A DNA stretch of 64,000 nt from Candidatus Tokpelaia sp. Its GTDB lineage: Bacteria > Pseudomonadota > Alphaproteobacteria > Rhizobiales > Rhizobiaceae. Numbering within the stretch: position 1 is the stretch's first letter; every line of letters starts with the position of its first letter. Positions 10,127 to 20,821 of the stretch are shown here, one piece after another. The stretch spans positions 62,001-126,000 of the forward strand of contig NZ_QLZD01000033.1 in NCBI RefSeq assembly GCF_008636115.1. Direction: 5' to 3'. The position numbers were made by a program, and so were the translations under genes. The notes below the pieces were generated by a model. That model was not told the origin of the DNA and did no database searches. It saw only the letters and a list, made by a program, of their open reading frames with translations.

Positions 10127-10824
10127 GGGCAGCCATGATCGGGGATAAAGTGGTTTTAAAGCTGACGAATATTGATTTGTTTTACGGCAGCGAGCCTGAC
10201 CGGCTGGTCATTCTGGATAAAGCCGATTTTACGCTTAATCGCGGCGAGACTGTGGCTTTGGTGGCGCCTTCCGGCACCGGGAAATCCAGCCTGTTGCATA
10301 TTGCCGGGCTGCTGGAACGCGGGCAAGGCGGCATGGTGGAAATTTGCGGCAGAGATTGCTCCAATATGAATGATAATGAGCGCACCTCTGTCAGACGGTC
10401 GGAAATCGGCTTTGTTTACCAGTTTCATCATTTGCTGCCGGAATTTACTGCTTTGGAAAATATTATGATTCCGCAAATGATCGCCGGCCTGCCGAAAAAA
10501 CTGGCGCGCGAGCGGGCAATAAAATTGCTGGATTATTTACGGGTCGGCCACCGCGCCGGCCATCGCCCGGCCGAGCTTTCCGGCGGTGAGCAGCAGCGCG
10601 TTGCCATTGCCCGCGCCGTGGCCAATGTGCCGCTGGTGCTGCTGGCTGATGAGCCGACCGGTAATCTTGACCCTGCCACTTCAAAATATGTGTTTGAGGC
10701 TTTGTCGGCCCTGGTTGAGCAATCCGGCCTGGCAGCACTGATAGCGACACATAATCATGAGCTGGCGCAAAAAATGCACCGGCGTATCACCCTGAAAGAC
10801 GGCAAAGTGGTGGAATTGCCCTGA
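10123..10824 (+). CDS. lolD: Lipoprotein-releasing system ATP-binding protein LolD
   Basis: LolD is the cytoplasmic ATPase that powers LolC/E. The 233-residue protein has Walker [10 protein letters not shown], the ABC signature [14 protein letters not shown], Walker [14 protein letters not shown] and the switch histidine in IATHNHELA. The Walker A begins with Ala rather than Gly, a variant I also associate with rhizobial LolD proteins. The start at 10123 overlaps the lolC stop; an ATG four codons later is an alternative. It is followed by dnaE, as in Brucella-type genomes. Confidence 0.95.
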   Translation: MRAAMIGDKVVLKLTNIDLFYGSEPDRLVILDKADFTLNRGETVALVAPSGTGKSSLLHIAGLLERGQGGMVEICGRDCSNMNDNERTSVRRSEIGFVYQFHHLLPEFTALENIMIPQMIAGLPKKLARERAIKLLDYLRVGHRAGHRPAELSGGEQQRVAIARAVANVPLVLLADEPTGNLDPATSKYVFEALSALVEQSGLAALIATHNHELAQKMHRRITLKDGKVVELP

Positions 10825-11017
10825 AATCCGGGCCGCATTGCCGCATTATGTGTCGCTCTGCCTTATATCGCCCTGCCGCCCTGCCTTGCCCGTTGCTCTC
10901 TTCTCTTTTTCGTGTGCTTGCCGGCCGGGAAGCTTGTCGGCCTATTGCCTCTCATTCAGCCTTGGGCTAAGCTTGGACAGGGCGGGGCGGCGGAATCGTT
11001 CAGGGAGCGGTATTTTA

Positions 11018-14000
11018 ATGACCGGAGGCATAATGCGGCAGCAGAAGGAAGGCGTGATAAAAACAAAGATAAATCCTGCTTTTATTCATTTGCGCGTGCA
11101 TTCGGCCTATTCGCTGCTCGAAGGGGCGCTGAAAATTGATAAAATCATCACCTATGCACAGCAGCATTCTGCTCCCGCTATTGCGGTGACGGACAGCAAT
11201 AATTTATTCGGCGCGCTGGAATTTTCACAAAAAGCGGTAAAAGCTGGAGTTCAGCCGATTATCGGCTGCAAACTCAGCATTGATTTTAATGATGAAGGGG
11301 AAGAACAAGGCGCCGGCCGGGCGCGCTTTGCTGCGGATTATCCCGCTATTATTTTATTGGCGGCCAGTGATGAAGGCTATGCCAATCTGGTGCGGCTGGT
11401 CAGCCGTGCCTATCTCGATAAAGATGAAAGCTCAAGCCCGCATATTGAGGCTCCCTGGCTGGAGGGTGAGGGGGCCTGCGGCCTGATTATCCTGACCGGC
11501 GGTTTTGACGGGCCTGTTAACCGCTTATTGCAGCAGGGGAAAGCTGAACTGGCGGCAAGCCGGCTGGATTGGTTGAGCCGCTGTTTTGGCAATCGGCTTT
11601 ATGTGGAAATGGAGCGCCATGGCCGCTATGACAAAGCCGTTGAGGCAGCGCTGGTGGATATGGCTTATGACAAAAATCTGCCGCTTGTCGCCACTAATGA
11701 GGCTTTTTTTCTCAATCGTGAAGACTATGAAGCGCATGATGCGCTATTGGCTGTGGCAGCCGGGCAAGTGCTTTCAGTGCCTGATCGCCACCGGGTAACG
11801 CCGGATCATTATCTCAAGACCGAGGCGGAAATGACGGCGCTTTTTGCCGATATTCCTGAAGCGCTGGCCAATACGGTGGAAATTGCCCGGCGCTGCCATG
11901 TTTGCGCCCCGGCGCGCCGGCCGATTTTGCCGAGTTTTGTTGACTCCGGGCGAAATTTGCACGATAGCGAGGCGGTTTTTCAGGCAGAGGCCAAAGCTTT
12001 GGCCGATGAGGCGCGTCTTGGTTTGACCGCAAGGCTGCAAATGGCCGGGCCGGCGCCGGGTTACAGCGAAAAAGATTATCAGGAAAGGCTGGATTATGAA
12101 ATTTCTGTTATTATCCGCATGCGCTTTCCCGGCTATTTTCTCATTGTGGCGGATTTTATCAAATGGGCCAAGGCGCGGGGTATTCCGGTGGGGCCGGGGC
12201 GCGGCTCCGGTGCCGGTTCGCTGGTCGCTTATGCTTTGACCATTACCGATATTGATCCTCTGCGTTTTTCGCTGCTGTTTGAGCGGTTTTTAAACCCGGA
12301 TCGTGTTTCCATGCCGGATTTTGATATTGATTTTTGTCAGGATCGCCGTGAAGAAGTCATTCATTATGTGCAGAGGAAATATGGCAGTGATCAGGTGGCG
12401 CAAATTATCACTTTCGGGACTTTGCAGGCGCGTGCTGTGTTGCGCGATGTCGGCCGGGTGCTGGAAATGCCTTATGGCCAGGTTGACCGCTTGAGCAAAT
12501 TAGTGCCTTCCAATCCGGCCAATCCGGTATCACTGGCCAGGGCGGTGAGCGATGAGCCGAAATTTGCGGAAGAAAAACAAAAAGACGCGCTGGTCGGCCG
12601 ATTGCTGGATATTGCGCAGAAACTGGAAGGGCTTTACCGCCATGCTTCCACCCATGCGGCCGGTATTGTTATTGGTGACCGGCCTTTGTCGCAATTAGTG
12701 CCTATGTATCGTGATCCGCGCTCGGATATGGCAGTTACCCAGTTTAATATGAAATATGTGGAACAGGCTGGCCTGGTTAAATTTGACTTTCTGGGGCTGA
12801 AAACGCTGACCATTTTGCAGACGGCAGTTGATTTTCTTAAAAAGCGCAGCATTGATATTGATTTATCTCATATTCCCCTTGATGATGCCGCTACTTATGC
12901 CATGTTGTCGCGCGGCGAGACGGTGGGCGTGTTTCAGGTGGAAAGTGCCGGTATGCGCAAGGCGCTTATTGGTATGAAGCCTGACAGAATTGAGGATATT
13001 ATTGCGCTGGTGGCGCTGTATCGCCCGGGGCCGATGGAAAATATCCCCACTTATAATGCCCGCAAAAACGGTGAGGAGGAAATTACCTCTGTTCACCCGC
13101 TTATTGACCCTTTGTTAAAGGAGACGCAGGGCGTTATTGTCTATCAGGAGCAGGTCATGCAGATTGCCCAGCTTTTATCCGGCTATTCGCTGGGAGAAGC
13201 AGATTTGCTGCGCCGCGCTATGGGCAAAAAAATCCGCGCGGAGATGGATAAGCAGCGCACACGCTTTGTCGATGGGGCGGTAAGAAACGCCATATCGGAA
13301 GAACAGGCCAATGTTATTTTTGACCTGCTGGCAAAATTTGCCGATTATGGTTTTAATAAATCGCATGCGGCTGCTTATGCGCTGGTATCCTATCAGACTG
13401 CCTGGTTAAAGGCGCATTATCCGGTGGAATTTCTGGCAGCTTCCATGACTTATGATATGTCAAATACGGACAGGCTTAATGATTTTCGCCATGAGGCCAA
13501 GCGGCTTGGCATTGAAATTGTGCTGCCCTCAGTGCAGAGTTCAGGCCGCCCGTTTGTCGTGGGGGATAGGGCGATTTATTATGCGCTGGCGGCCATAAAA
13601 GGCGTGGGGGAAGCGGCGGCCGATCACATTGTCGCGGCGCGCGGCCTTGTGCCGTTTAAAACGCTGGAAGATTTTTGCGAGCGCACTGATCCGCGCCTGA
13701 TTAACCGCCGTGTCTGGGAGAGTCTGATTCAGGCCGGGGCCTTTGACAGTTTCGGCGTCGATCGGGAAGTCTTAATGGCGGGGCTGGATAGTATTCTGGC
13801 CTATGCCCAGCGCCTGGCGGAAGACAAAAATAATGGCCAGGTTGATATTTTTGCGGCTGCCGGCGGGTTTAAGGACAGGCTGACTTTGCCGCTGGAAACT
13901 GAGCGCTGGAGCAGTTCCGACCGGTTGCACCGCGAATTTCAGACTGCCGGTTTTTATCTTTCTGCCCACCCGCTTGATGAATATGAGGCGGTTCTGGCCA

Positions 14001-14569
14001 AAAAGCGGGTGCAGACTTATGCCGTATTTGCAGAAAAACTTCTTAATCAGAGCGCTGAAGAGAGAGGTTATTTGGCGGGGACAGTCATAGGTAAGCAAAT
14101 TCGTAAAACGCGCACCGGCAATAAAATGGGCATTGTGCAATTATCGGATAATAGCGGTTTTTATGAATTACCGCTGTTTTCAGAAGAATTGGAGCGATGG
14201 GGAGACCGTTTTGAGCCGGGCGCCGCCTTGCTGTTGCAGGTCAGGGGAGAAAAGCGTGATGAAGATGTCAGGCTGCAGGTGCAGAGCGTGGAATCTCTGA
14301 GTGAGGCTGCCGAAAAAATCTATAAAAAACTTACACTTTATTTATCCTCAGCGCAGGCAGCGGCAAAAATAGCCGATTGTCTGGGCGCTGAAGGGGCAGG
14401 GTGTGAAGTTGAGTGTATTTTGACACAAGATGAAGGCGGGCAGGTGCGCGAATATGAATTTTCGCTGGGTCGATATGCGGTAAAACCGCATAATATCGCT
14501 ATGGTGGAGGCCTTTAAAGGGGTTGTCGAGACAAAAATGGTGCTGAGAAATTCAGGCCTTGGTGTTTGA
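11018..14569 (+). CDS. dnaE: DNA polymerase III subunit alpha
   Basis: DnaE is the replicative polymerase catalytic subunit. The 1183-residue product has an N-terminal PHP domain (HLRVHSAYSLLEGAL), the polymerase active site with PDFDIDFCQDRREEVI carrying the catalytic aspartates, GPGRGSGAGSLVAYAL, a helix-hairpin-helix region, and a C-terminal OB-fold and tail. The open frame extends 60 codons further upstream, but that part is Cys/Ser/Leu-rich and unlike any DnaE. I choose the ATG at 11018, with AGGGAG upstream. The ATG at 11033 with GGAGG four bases before it is a serious alternative. It lies about 190 bases after lolD. Confidence 0.95.
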   Translation: MTGGIMRQQKEGVIKTKINPAFIHLRVHSAYSLLEGALKIDKIITYAQQHSAPAIAVTDSNNLFGALEFSQKAVKAGVQPIIGCKLSIDFNDEGEEQGAGRARFAADYPAIILLAASDEGYANLVRLVSRAYLDKDESSSPHIEAPWLEGEGACGLIILTGGFDGPVNRLLQQGKAELAASRLDWLSRCFGNRLYVEMERHGRYDKAVEAALVDMAYDKNLPLVATNEAFFLNREDYEAHDALLAVAAGQVLSVPDRHRVTPDHYLKTEAEMTALFADIPEALANTVEIARRCHVCAPARRPILPSFVDSGRNLHDSEAVFQAEAKALADEARLGLTARLQMAGPAPGYSEKDYQERLDYEISVIIRMRFPGYFLIVADFIKWAKARGIPVGPGRGSGAGSLVAYALTITDIDPLRFSLLFERFLNPDRVSMPDFDIDFCQDRREEVIHYVQRKYGSDQVAQIITFGTLQARAVLRDVGRVLEMPYGQVDRLSKLVPSNPANPVSLARAVSDEPKFAEEKQKDALVGRLLDIAQKLEGLYRHASTHAAGIVIGDRPLSQLVPMYRDPRSDMAVTQFNMKYVEQAGLVKFDFLGLKTLTILQTAVDFLKKRSIDIDLSHIPLDDAATYAMLSRGETVGVFQVESAGMRKALIGMKPDRIEDIIALVALYRPGPMENIPTYNARKNGEEEITSVHPLIDPLLKETQGVIVYQEQVMQIAQLLSGYSLGEADLLRRAMGKKIRAEMDKQRTRFVDGAVRNAISEEQANVIFDLLAKFADYGFNKSHAAAYALVSYQTAWLKAHYPVEFLAASMTYDMSNTDRLNDFRHEAKRLGIEIVLPSVQSSGRPFVVGDRAIYYALAAIKGVGEAAADHIVAARGLVPFKTLEDFCERTDPRLINRRVWESLIQAGAFDSFGVDREVLMAGLDSILAYAQRLAEDKNNGQVDIFAAAGGFKDRLTLPLETERWSSSDRLHREFQTAGFYLSAHPLDEYEAVLAKKRVQTYAVFAEKLLNQSAEERGYLAGTVIGKQIRKTRTGNKMGIVQLSDNSGFYELPLFSEELERWGDRFEPGAALLLQVRGEKRDEDVRLQVQSVESLSEAAEKIYKKLTLYLSSAQAAAKIADCLGAEGAGCEVECILTQDEGGQVREYEFSLGRYAVKPHNIAMVEAFKGVVETKMVLRNSGLGV

Positions 14570-14587
14570 TATAAATGGTGATAGTAA

Positions 14588-15322
14588 ATGGCGGATAAAC
14601 GGCATTTAAAACAGGCGGCGGCGGCCAGAGCGCTGGAATTTGTCCGCGCCGGCATGTGTCTGGGGCTGGGGACAGGGTCGACAGCGGAAGAATTTATCCG
14701 CCTGCTGGCAGAAAAAGTAAAACAGGGGCTGGATATTGTCGGCGTGCCGACATCGGAGCGCAGCCGCGCTTTGTGTCTTGAGCTTGGCGTGCCGCTAACC
14801 GATCTGGATAATGTGCCGCAGCCGGATATAGCAATAGACGGTGCCGATGAGCTGGATAGATATTTAACACTGATAAAAGGCGGCGGCGGCGCTCTGTTGC
14901 GTGAGAAAATTATCGCTTATGCGGCCAGAGAAATGCTTGTCATTGCCGATGAAAGCAAGCAGGTCAGCCGGCTTGGCGCCTTTCCGCTGCCGGTAGAGGT
15001 AAACCCTTTTGGTCTGGCGGCGACAAAAGACGCTATTGCGGCAAAGGCTGCCGCTTTGGGTCTGCGCGGCGCTCTTCGCCTGCGCCTTGCCGCCGATCCC
15101 GGCAAAACAGGCACGGCCCCCTTGCCCCCCTTTATAACCGATGGCGGGCATTATATATTGGACGCCTCATTCCATAATATCTCCGCTCCTTCAGCCTTGG
15201 CGGCAGCGCTTTGTCAAGTGGCGGGAGTGGTAGAACACGGCCTGTTTTTCCACCCAAATTGCCGCGCCATTGTCGCGCATAATTCCGGTGCGGTAGAAAT
15301 TATCGAGGCTGAAGGGAAGTAA
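14588..15322 (+). CDS. rpiA: Ribose-5-phosphate isomerase A
   Basis: RpiA interconverts ribose 5-phosphate and ribulose 5-phosphate in the non-oxidative pentose phosphate pathway. The 244-residue product shows the phosphate-binding [11 protein letters not shown], the catalytic region [21 protein letters not shown] and an internal LPVEVNPFG, all characteristic of the family. It starts 18 bases after dnaE. It begins the rpiA-DUF2059-gor block known from Brucella and relatives. Confidence 0.95.
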   Translation: MADKRHLKQAAAARALEFVRAGMCLGLGTGSTAEEFIRLLAEKVKQGLDIVGVPTSERSRALCLELGVPLTDLDNVPQPDIAIDGADELDRYLTLIKGGGGALLREKIIAYAAREMLVIADESKQVSRLGAFPLPVEVNPFGLAATKDAIAAKAAALGLRGALRLRLAADPGKTGTAPLPPFITDGGHYILDASFHNISAPSALAAALCQVAGVVEHGLFFHPNCRAIVAHNSGAVEIIEAEGK

Positions 15323-15480
15323 AGGCAGATAATCAGTCCGGCTTGAGAAATATTCATAAACACGCCGCAATTTTTTGCTTTACACTGCCCCAAATTTAAG
15401 AATAGACGGAGATAATGCCCAATAATGGGGCCTGTCTTATAGAAAACGGAAAAATTATTTTATAATCGGGAGAAGAGTGA

Positions 15481-16074
15481 ATGGCCTTATCTTTTTTTCA
15501 GCATCAAAGGGCATGGTGTATCGCGGCAGCATTGACTATTACAGGGGGGAGCGCGGCTCTTTCTCCTGCTGCCGCGCAAATTGTGACGCCTTCGCATTTG
15601 CAGGCAGCACAACGCGCTATCGCCGCTATTCACGCGACTGATCAATTTGACTCATTTTTGCCGGATACGGCGCTGGAGCTGAAAAATGAATTAAGCCAGC
15701 GCGATCCCAATCTGGCTGGTCTTATTTCTAAAACAGTAGACGAACAGGCCATGTTGCTGGTGCCGCGCCGCGCTGATTTGGAAAAAGAAGTGGCGCGTGT
15801 TTATGCCCGGCATTTTACTGAAGCGGAATTAAATGAAATTGCCGGATTTTACGGCTCGAGCACGGGGAAAAAATTATTGAAAGAAGGGCCGGCTTCCATG
15901 GCGGAATCTGTGGGCGCTTATGATATTTGGCGTCAGGGCGTGGCGCAGGATCTGGGTGCCGGTGTCGGCAAGGCGCTGGACGCCAAATTAAATGCCGAAT
16001 CTGCCGGCAGACAGCAAAGGCAGAATCCGGGGCAAACAAAGGATAAGCCAATGGCGCTTAAATTCGGCCAGTAA
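15481..16074 (+). CDS. Exported DUF2059 domain protein
   Basis: This 197-residue protein has an N-terminal signal peptide (hydrophobic segment about residues 14-31, probable cleavage after AAA near residue 32), so it is probably periplasmic. Residues 90-150 match the DUF2059 pattern, with YARHFTEAELNEIAGFYGS followed by GKKLLKEGPAS. Its biochemical role is unknown; in rhizobia the gene regularly lies between rpiA and gor, as here. The Gln/Lys-rich tail is variable. GGGAGA ends eight bases before the ATG. The upstream gap of 158 bases suggests its own promoter. Confidence 0.85.
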   Translation: MALSFFQHQRAWCIAAALTITGGSAALSPAAAQIVTPSHLQAAQRAIAAIHATDQFDSFLPDTALELKNELSQRDPNLAGLISKTVDEQAMLLVPRRADLEKEVARVYARHFTEAELNEIAGFYGSSTGKKLLKEGPASMAESVGAYDIWRQGVAQDLGAGVGKALDAKLNAESAGRQQRQNPGQTKDKPMALKFGQ

Positions 16075-16182
16075 TAGAAATTCCGGCCGGGATTCTGCGC
16101 TTTATTGGCCCGGTAATATTTTGCTGCGGCAGGTTGTGTTGCGCCACGCCGCCAAAAGCAAACAAGACAAGAGAAAACGCAA

Positions 16183-17574
16183 ATGTCTGGCTATGATTAT
16201 GATTTATTTGTGATAGGCGGCGGCTCCGGCGGGGTGCGGGCGGCGCGCCTGAGTGGAGCCCGCGGGCTGCGCGTGGCGCTGGCGGAAGAATATCGCCTGG
16301 GCGGCACTTGTGTCATTCGCGGTTGCGTGCCGAAAAAATTATTCACTTATGCGGCGTCTTATGCTCAGGATTTTGTTGATGCAAAAGCTTTTGGCTGGCG
16401 GAGCCGCGATGTGAAATTTGACTGGCCGACCTTGCTGGCGGCAAAAAATAAGGAAATTACCCGGCTGGAGGAGCTTTACAGGCATAATGTTGAAGCAAGC
16501 GGGGTCAAAATTTTTCATGAAAAAGCGCAGCTTTTAGACAGGCATACGGTGCAGATGGCAGGCGGCAAAGTGCTGCGCGCCAGATTGATTTTAATTGCTG
16601 CCGGAGCAAAGCCCTTTGTGCCGGATTTCCCCGGTGCCGATTTATGCCTGACGTCCAATGATATATTTAATCTGGAGGTTTTGCCGCAATCTGTTCTTAT
16701 TGCCGGCGGCGGCTATATTGCGGTGGAATTTGCCTCTATTTTGCATGATTTGGGGGTAGAGGTGACGCTGGTTTATCGCGGCGGGCAGATTTTGCGCGGC
16801 TTTGACGGTGATTTACGCCACCTGCTGGAAGAGGAAATACAGGCCAGGGGGATTAAAATTATTCACCAGGCGGTGATTACGCATGTTAAACCGGCAGGCG
16901 GAAAAGGGGAGGGTTTTGTGGCCGAGCTTTCAGATGGCAGCCTTTATCAAGCCGGGCAGATTTTGCTGGCACTGGGGCGCCTGCCAAATACGGCCGGGCT
17001 GAGGCTGGAAAAAGCGGGTATTCAACCGGCTGCCAATGGGGCCGTGCCGGTAAACCGCTTTATGCAAACACAAATAGATAATATTTATGCTGTCGGCGAT
17101 GTAACCGGCGGGGTAGAATTAACGCCGGTGGCTATTCATGAAGCCATGTGTTTTGTTAAAACTGCCTTTGAAGGAGAGCCGAGCGCGCCGGATTATCACT
17201 TTATTCCGACTGCCGTCTTTGCCGACCCGGAAATCGGCACAGTCGGCCTGACAGAAGAAGAGGCGGCGCAGCAACTGCCTTTTGTCAAAGTATATCGCAC
17301 CCGTTTCAGGCCGTTGCGCAATAGTGTTTCCGGCGCGCCGGGCAAAATTTTTATGAAATTGCTGGTTGATGGCGAGAGCGGCATTGTTGTCGGCGCGCAT
17401 ATATTGGGCGGCGAGGCGGGGGAGACAGTGCAACTGCTGGCTATTGCGGTGAAAGGCCGGGTGACAAAAAATATTTTTGATGCAACTATGGCCCTGCACC
17501 CCAGCGCGGCGGAAGAATTGGTGACCATGTATCAGCCGTCTTATTGCTATCGCCATGGCCGTAAACAGGTTTAA
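16183..17574 (+). CDS. gor: Glutathione-disulfide reductase
   Basis: Gor is a cytoplasmic FAD/NADPH flavoprotein that reduces oxidised glutathione. The 463-residue product has the FAD-binding IGGGSGGVRAARLSG near residues 11-25 and the redox-active pair Cys43/Cys48 in GGTCVIRGCVPKK. It also has a second nucleotide-binding motif (IAGGGYIAVEFA), YAVGDVTG, and the C-terminal LHPSAAEELV with the catalytic His-Glu pair. Length fits the family. It probably supplies reduced glutathione for oxidative stress defence. nadE starts 49 bases downstream. Confidence 0.95.
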   Translation: MSGYDYDLFVIGGGSGGVRAARLSGARGLRVALAEEYRLGGTCVIRGCVPKKLFTYAASYAQDFVDAKAFGWRSRDVKFDWPTLLAAKNKEITRLEELYRHNVEASGVKIFHEKAQLLDRHTVQMAGGKVLRARLILIAAGAKPFVPDFPGADLCLTSNDIFNLEVLPQSVLIAGGGYIAVEFASILHDLGVEVTLVYRGGQILRGFDGDLRHLLEEEIQARGIKIIHQAVITHVKPAGGKGEGFVAELSDGSLYQAGQILLALGRLPNTAGLRLEKAGIQPAANGAVPVNRFMQTQIDNIYAVGDVTGGVELTPVAIHEAMCFVKTAFEGEPSAPDYHFIPTAVFADPEIGTVGLTEEEAAQQLPFVKVYRTRFRPLRNSVSGAPGKIFMKLLVDGESGIVVGAHILGGEAGETVQLLAIAVKGRVTKNIFDATMALHPSAAEELVTMYQPSYCYRHGRKQV

Positions 17575-17623
17575 GGCTTCACGCCGTGAAGAGCCTGTAT
17601 CAGGCCGGCTCAAGGGAAATTCG

Positions 17624-19360
17624 ATGAGCAGAAAACAGCGCCTGCGTATTGCTATTGCCCAGCTAAACCCCTGTGTGGGAGATATAGCGGGCAATTTACA
17701 GCGGGCAAAACAGACCTTGCTTCAGGCCGCAGCGGCAAAAGCGGATATTGTGCTGTTTCCTGAATTATTCTTAAGCGGTTACACGCCGGAGGATTTGGTA
17801 TTGCGCCCGGCTTTTGTGCAGGCTTGTGAGCAGGCAGCGCAGGATCTGGCAGCGGCTACACGAAAAGGTGAAACTGCAATTCTTATCGGCCTGCCGGTTG
17901 CGCGCGGCGGTTTGGTATATAATGCTGTTATGCTGCTGGACAGCGGTGAAATTATTGCCGAGCGTCATAAAACTGATTTACCCAATTATGATGAATTTAC
18001 TGAGAAACGGGTTTTTACCGCCGGCCGCGGGCGGTTTGCCACAAGCCGGCCGGTACTATGGCGTAACTGCCTGTTGGGGCTGCCAATATGCGAAGATTTG
18101 TGGAATGACGGAAAATTCGGCCAAAAACTGGCTGCCAAAGGGGCGGAACTGCTTTTGGTCGCCAATGCTTCGCCTTATAGCCGCGACAAACCTGCCCGCC
18201 GTTTGCAGGTGGCGGCAGAGCAGGCGCGGGCAAGCGGTTTGCCGCTCATTTACGCCAATCAATTTGGCGGCCAGGACGAGCTGCTGTTTGACGGCGGTTC
18301 TTTTGCCGTTGACGGCAGCGGCAAATATGTTGCCCAGGCCAGGCATTTTGCTGAAGATCTGGCGATAGCTGATTGGGAAAAAAGCGGTGCGGTCTGGCGC
18401 TGTGTGAAAGGCGGAAAGCGGCGTGTTTTACAGGGGGAAGAGGCTGATTATACCGCCTGTATGCTGGGTTTGCGCGATTATGTCGGCAAAAGCGGTTTTA
18501 AAAAAGTTTTATTGGGGCTTTCCGGCGGTATTGATTCCGCTTTATGTGCGACTATGGCAGCGGACGCCTTGGGAGCGGAAAATGTGCAGACCATTATGCT
18601 GCCTTACCGCTATACGAGTGACGATTCTCTTAAAGATGCCGAGCATTGCGCCAAAAATCTGGGCTGCGACTATATTATATTGCCGATAGAAAAAGCGGTG
18701 GAAGCGGCAGGCGCAGCGCTGGCGCCATTGCTTGGGGAAGAGGCTGCGCCAAAAAAATTGCGATTGGCGGCAAAACCGGCTGAAGATAATGTGTGGCGAG
18801 AAAATCTGCAAAGCCGTATGCGCGGCCTGTTTTTAATGGCTTTATCCAATAAAAGCGGTGCCATGCTGATAACCACCGGCAATAAATCGGAAATGGCTGT
18901 TGGCTTTGCTACGCTTTATGGCGATATGAATGGCGGCTTTAATCCGATAAAAGATGTTTATAAAATGCAGGTTTATGCTTTGAGCCGCTGGCGCAATAGC
19001 TGCCTGCCTGAAAGCGGCAAAAATAATGTCGCGGCGCCCATTCCGCCCAATATTATTGCCAAAGCGCCTTCGGCCGAGCTGAGCGCCGGGCAGCGCGATG
19101 AAGATCGCCTGCCGCCTTATCCGCTTCTGGACGCAGTTTTGCAGTGTTTTATTGAAGAGGAAATGGATTGCCCGGCGATTATTGCCGCAGGATATCCGCA
19201 AGATGTGGTTGAACGGGTAGAGCATTTGCTATACATTGCCGAATATAAGCGGCGACAGGCGGCGCCGGGGGTGAAACTTGGCCCGAAGGCTTTTGGCGCA
19301 ATGCGGCGCTATCCGATAGTCAACGGCTTCAGAACTGCGCCGGGTTTTTGCTGTCAATGA
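17624..19360 (+). CDS. nadE: Glutamine-dependent NAD+ synthetase
   Basis: The enzyme amidates nicotinic acid adenine dinucleotide to NAD+ using ammonia taken from glutamine. The 578-residue protein has an N-terminal nitrilase-type glutaminase domain: Glu in FPELFLSGYTPEDL, Lys in ERHKTDLPNY and Cys in LGLPICEDLWN form the triad. A synthetase domain with the PP-loop LGLSGGIDSALCATMA follows near residue 295. I start at the ATG at 17624; 23 extra in-frame codons upstream overlap the end of gor's neighbourhood and look unlike coding sequence. The 49-base gap after gor contains an imperfect hairpin (GGCTTCACG with GTGAAGAGCC, about 17575-17595). Confidence 0.94.
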   Translation: MSRKQRLRIAIAQLNPCVGDIAGNLQRAKQTLLQAAAAKADIVLFPELFLSGYTPEDLVLRPAFVQACEQAAQDLAAATRKGETAILIGLPVARGGLVYNAVMLLDSGEIIAERHKTDLPNYDEFTEKRVFTAGRGRFATSRPVLWRNCLLGLPICEDLWNDGKFGQKLAAKGAELLLVANASPYSRDKPARRLQVAAEQARASGLPLIYANQFGGQDELLFDGGSFAVDGSGKYVAQARHFAEDLAIADWEKSGAVWRCVKGGKRRVLQGEEADYTACMLGLRDYVGKSGFKKVLLGLSGGIDSALCATMAADALGAENVQTIMLPYRYTSDDSLKDAEHCAKNLGCDYIILPIEKAVEAAGAALAPLLGEEAAPKKLRLAAKPAEDNVWRENLQSRMRGLFLMALSNKSGAMLITTGNKSEMAVGFATLYGDMNGGFNPIKDVYKMQVYALSRWRNSCLPESGKNNVAAPIPPNIIAKAPSAELSAGQRDEDRLPPYPLLDAVLQCFIEEEMDCPAIIAAGYPQDVVERVEHLLYIAEYKRRQAAPGVKLGPKAFGAMRRYPIVNGFRTAPGFCCQ

Positions 19361-19399
19361 AGCTCTGCCGCTTTATTGAGCAGGCTTTTGGGTAAAAAT

Positions 19400-20821
19400 A
19401 TGATTCGTGTCCGTTTTGCTCCTTCCCCCACCGGCTATATTCATATTGGCAATACGCGTATTGCTCTGTTCAACTGGCTTTTTGCCCTGCAGCATAGAGG
19501 CGGCAAAATAAAGGGGCATGAAAAACAGTCACAATTTATCCTGCGCTATGATGATACGGATAGCGGCCGCTCCAGACAGGAATATATTGACGCTATTGCC
19601 GAAGATATAGCCTGGCTGGGTATCAAGCCCGATGAAATTTATTTTCAATCTGCCCGGTTTGAGCGCTATGGGCTGGTGAGTGATTCCCTGCGTGAGGTCG
19701 GCCTGCTTTATCCCTGTTATGAAACGGCGGAAGAATTGGAAAGGCGGCGCAAAATCCGCCTGTCGCGGAAATTGCCGCCTGTTTATGGCCGCGAGGCGTT
19801 AAAACTGACTGAGGCAGAGAAAAAAGCCTATGCGGCAGAGGGGCGTAAACCGCATTGGCGTTTTCTGCTGCCAAATTATGATGGTAAAGATCCGTTTGCT
19901 GTTCAGCGCAGTGAAGTGCATTGGCTGGATAGTGTGCGCGGCCGCCAGACAGTGGATCTGGCCTCTGTTTCCGACCCGGTGCTGGTGCGCGCTGACGGCA
20001 CTTATCTTTATACGCTGCCTTCTGTTGTTGATGATATGGATATGGGCGTTTCTCATATTATTCGGGGTGATGATCATATTACCAATACCGGGGTGCAAAT
20101 TGCGCTGTTTAATGCTTTGGGGGCGGCTCTTCCGGTTTTCGGGCATGTTAATTTGCTGACAAGCGCTACGGGTGAAGGGCTTTCCAAACGTAAGGGCGAT
20201 TTATCAGTGCGCAGCCTGCGTGAAGCAGGGTTTGAGCCAATGGCCATCGCGTCCCTGGCGGTATTGACCGGCACATCGGAAAATCTTGTCGCCTATAATA
20301 GCCTGGCAGAACTGTCCGGGCATTTTTCTCTTGCCGCTGTTTCACGCTCGGCCGCCAGGTTTGACCCGGCTGATTTGCTTAATCTGAATGGTCACCTTAT
20401 GCGCCATTTGCCTTATGAACAAGCGGCGGCCGCTCTGGCCGGGCAGGGCATAAAGGGAGATAAAGCCAAAGCCTTTTGGGCCGTTATTCGCAATAATATT
20501 GATAAATTATCTGATGCTTCTGTGTGGTGGCCGCTTATCACAGATAAAGCCATTAAATTTATCCCCGCCTCTTATGATGAAGCGACATTTTTGCAAAAAG
20601 CCGCTGAGTTATTGCCGCTCGAACCGTGGAATCATGAGAGTTGCGGGCAGTGGATTGGCGCAATCAAGCAGGCGAGCAGCCGCAAAGGTAAAGAATTGTT
20701 CAAACCTCTGCGCCATGCGCTGACCGGGCGTGATAGCGGGCCGGAACTGGCGGATTTATTGCCGCTTATGGGGCGGGAACTTGTTTTTTATCGTTTGACT
20801 GGCGGCAATTTGGGGAAATAA
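19400..20821 (+). CDS. gltX: Glutamyl-tRNA synthetase (GltX1-like)
   Basis: The enzyme loads glutamate onto tRNA-Glu, and in organisms with GatCAB also often onto tRNA-Gln; gatB is present at 40488. The 473-residue class I synthetase has the HIGH-type motif HIGN at residues 15-18 within [15 protein letters not shown] and a KMSKS-type loop [12 protein letters not shown]. Compared with the typical rhizobial GltX1, it carries a Lys/His-rich insertion of about nine residues before FILRYDDTD. The ATG at 19400 gives [12 protein letters not shown], the usual N-terminus; eight upstream codons starting at a TTG are unlikely. It starts 39 bases after nadE. Confidence 0.94.
   Translation: MIRVRFAPSPTGYIHIGNTRIALFNWLFALQHRGGKIKGHEKQSQFILRYDDTDSGRSRQEYIDAIAEDIAWLGIKPDEIYFQSARFERYGLVSDSLREVGLLYPCYETAEELERRRKIRLSRKLPPVYGREALKLTEAEKKAYAAEGRKPHWRFLLPNYDGKDPFAVQRSEVHWLDSVRGRQTVDLASVSDPVLVRADGTYLYTLPSVVDDMDMGVSHIIRGDDHITNTGVQIALFNALGAALPVFGHVNLLTSATGEGLSKRKGDLSVRSLREAGFEPMAIASLAVLTGTSENLVAYNSLAELSGHFSLAAVSRSAARFDPADLLNLNGHLMRHLPYEQAAAALAGQGIKGDKAKAFWAVIRNNIDKLSDASVWWPLITDKAIKFIPASYDEATFLQKAAELLPLEPWNHESCGQWIGAIKQASSRKGKELFKPLRHALTGRDSGPELADLLPLMGRELVFYRLTGGNLGK

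Noticed and set aside
10838-11017. 60-residue N-terminal extension of DnaE
   Set aside because: The translation is Cys/Ser/Leu-rich and unlike any DnaE, and good ribosome-binding sites precede the ATGs at 11018 and 11033.
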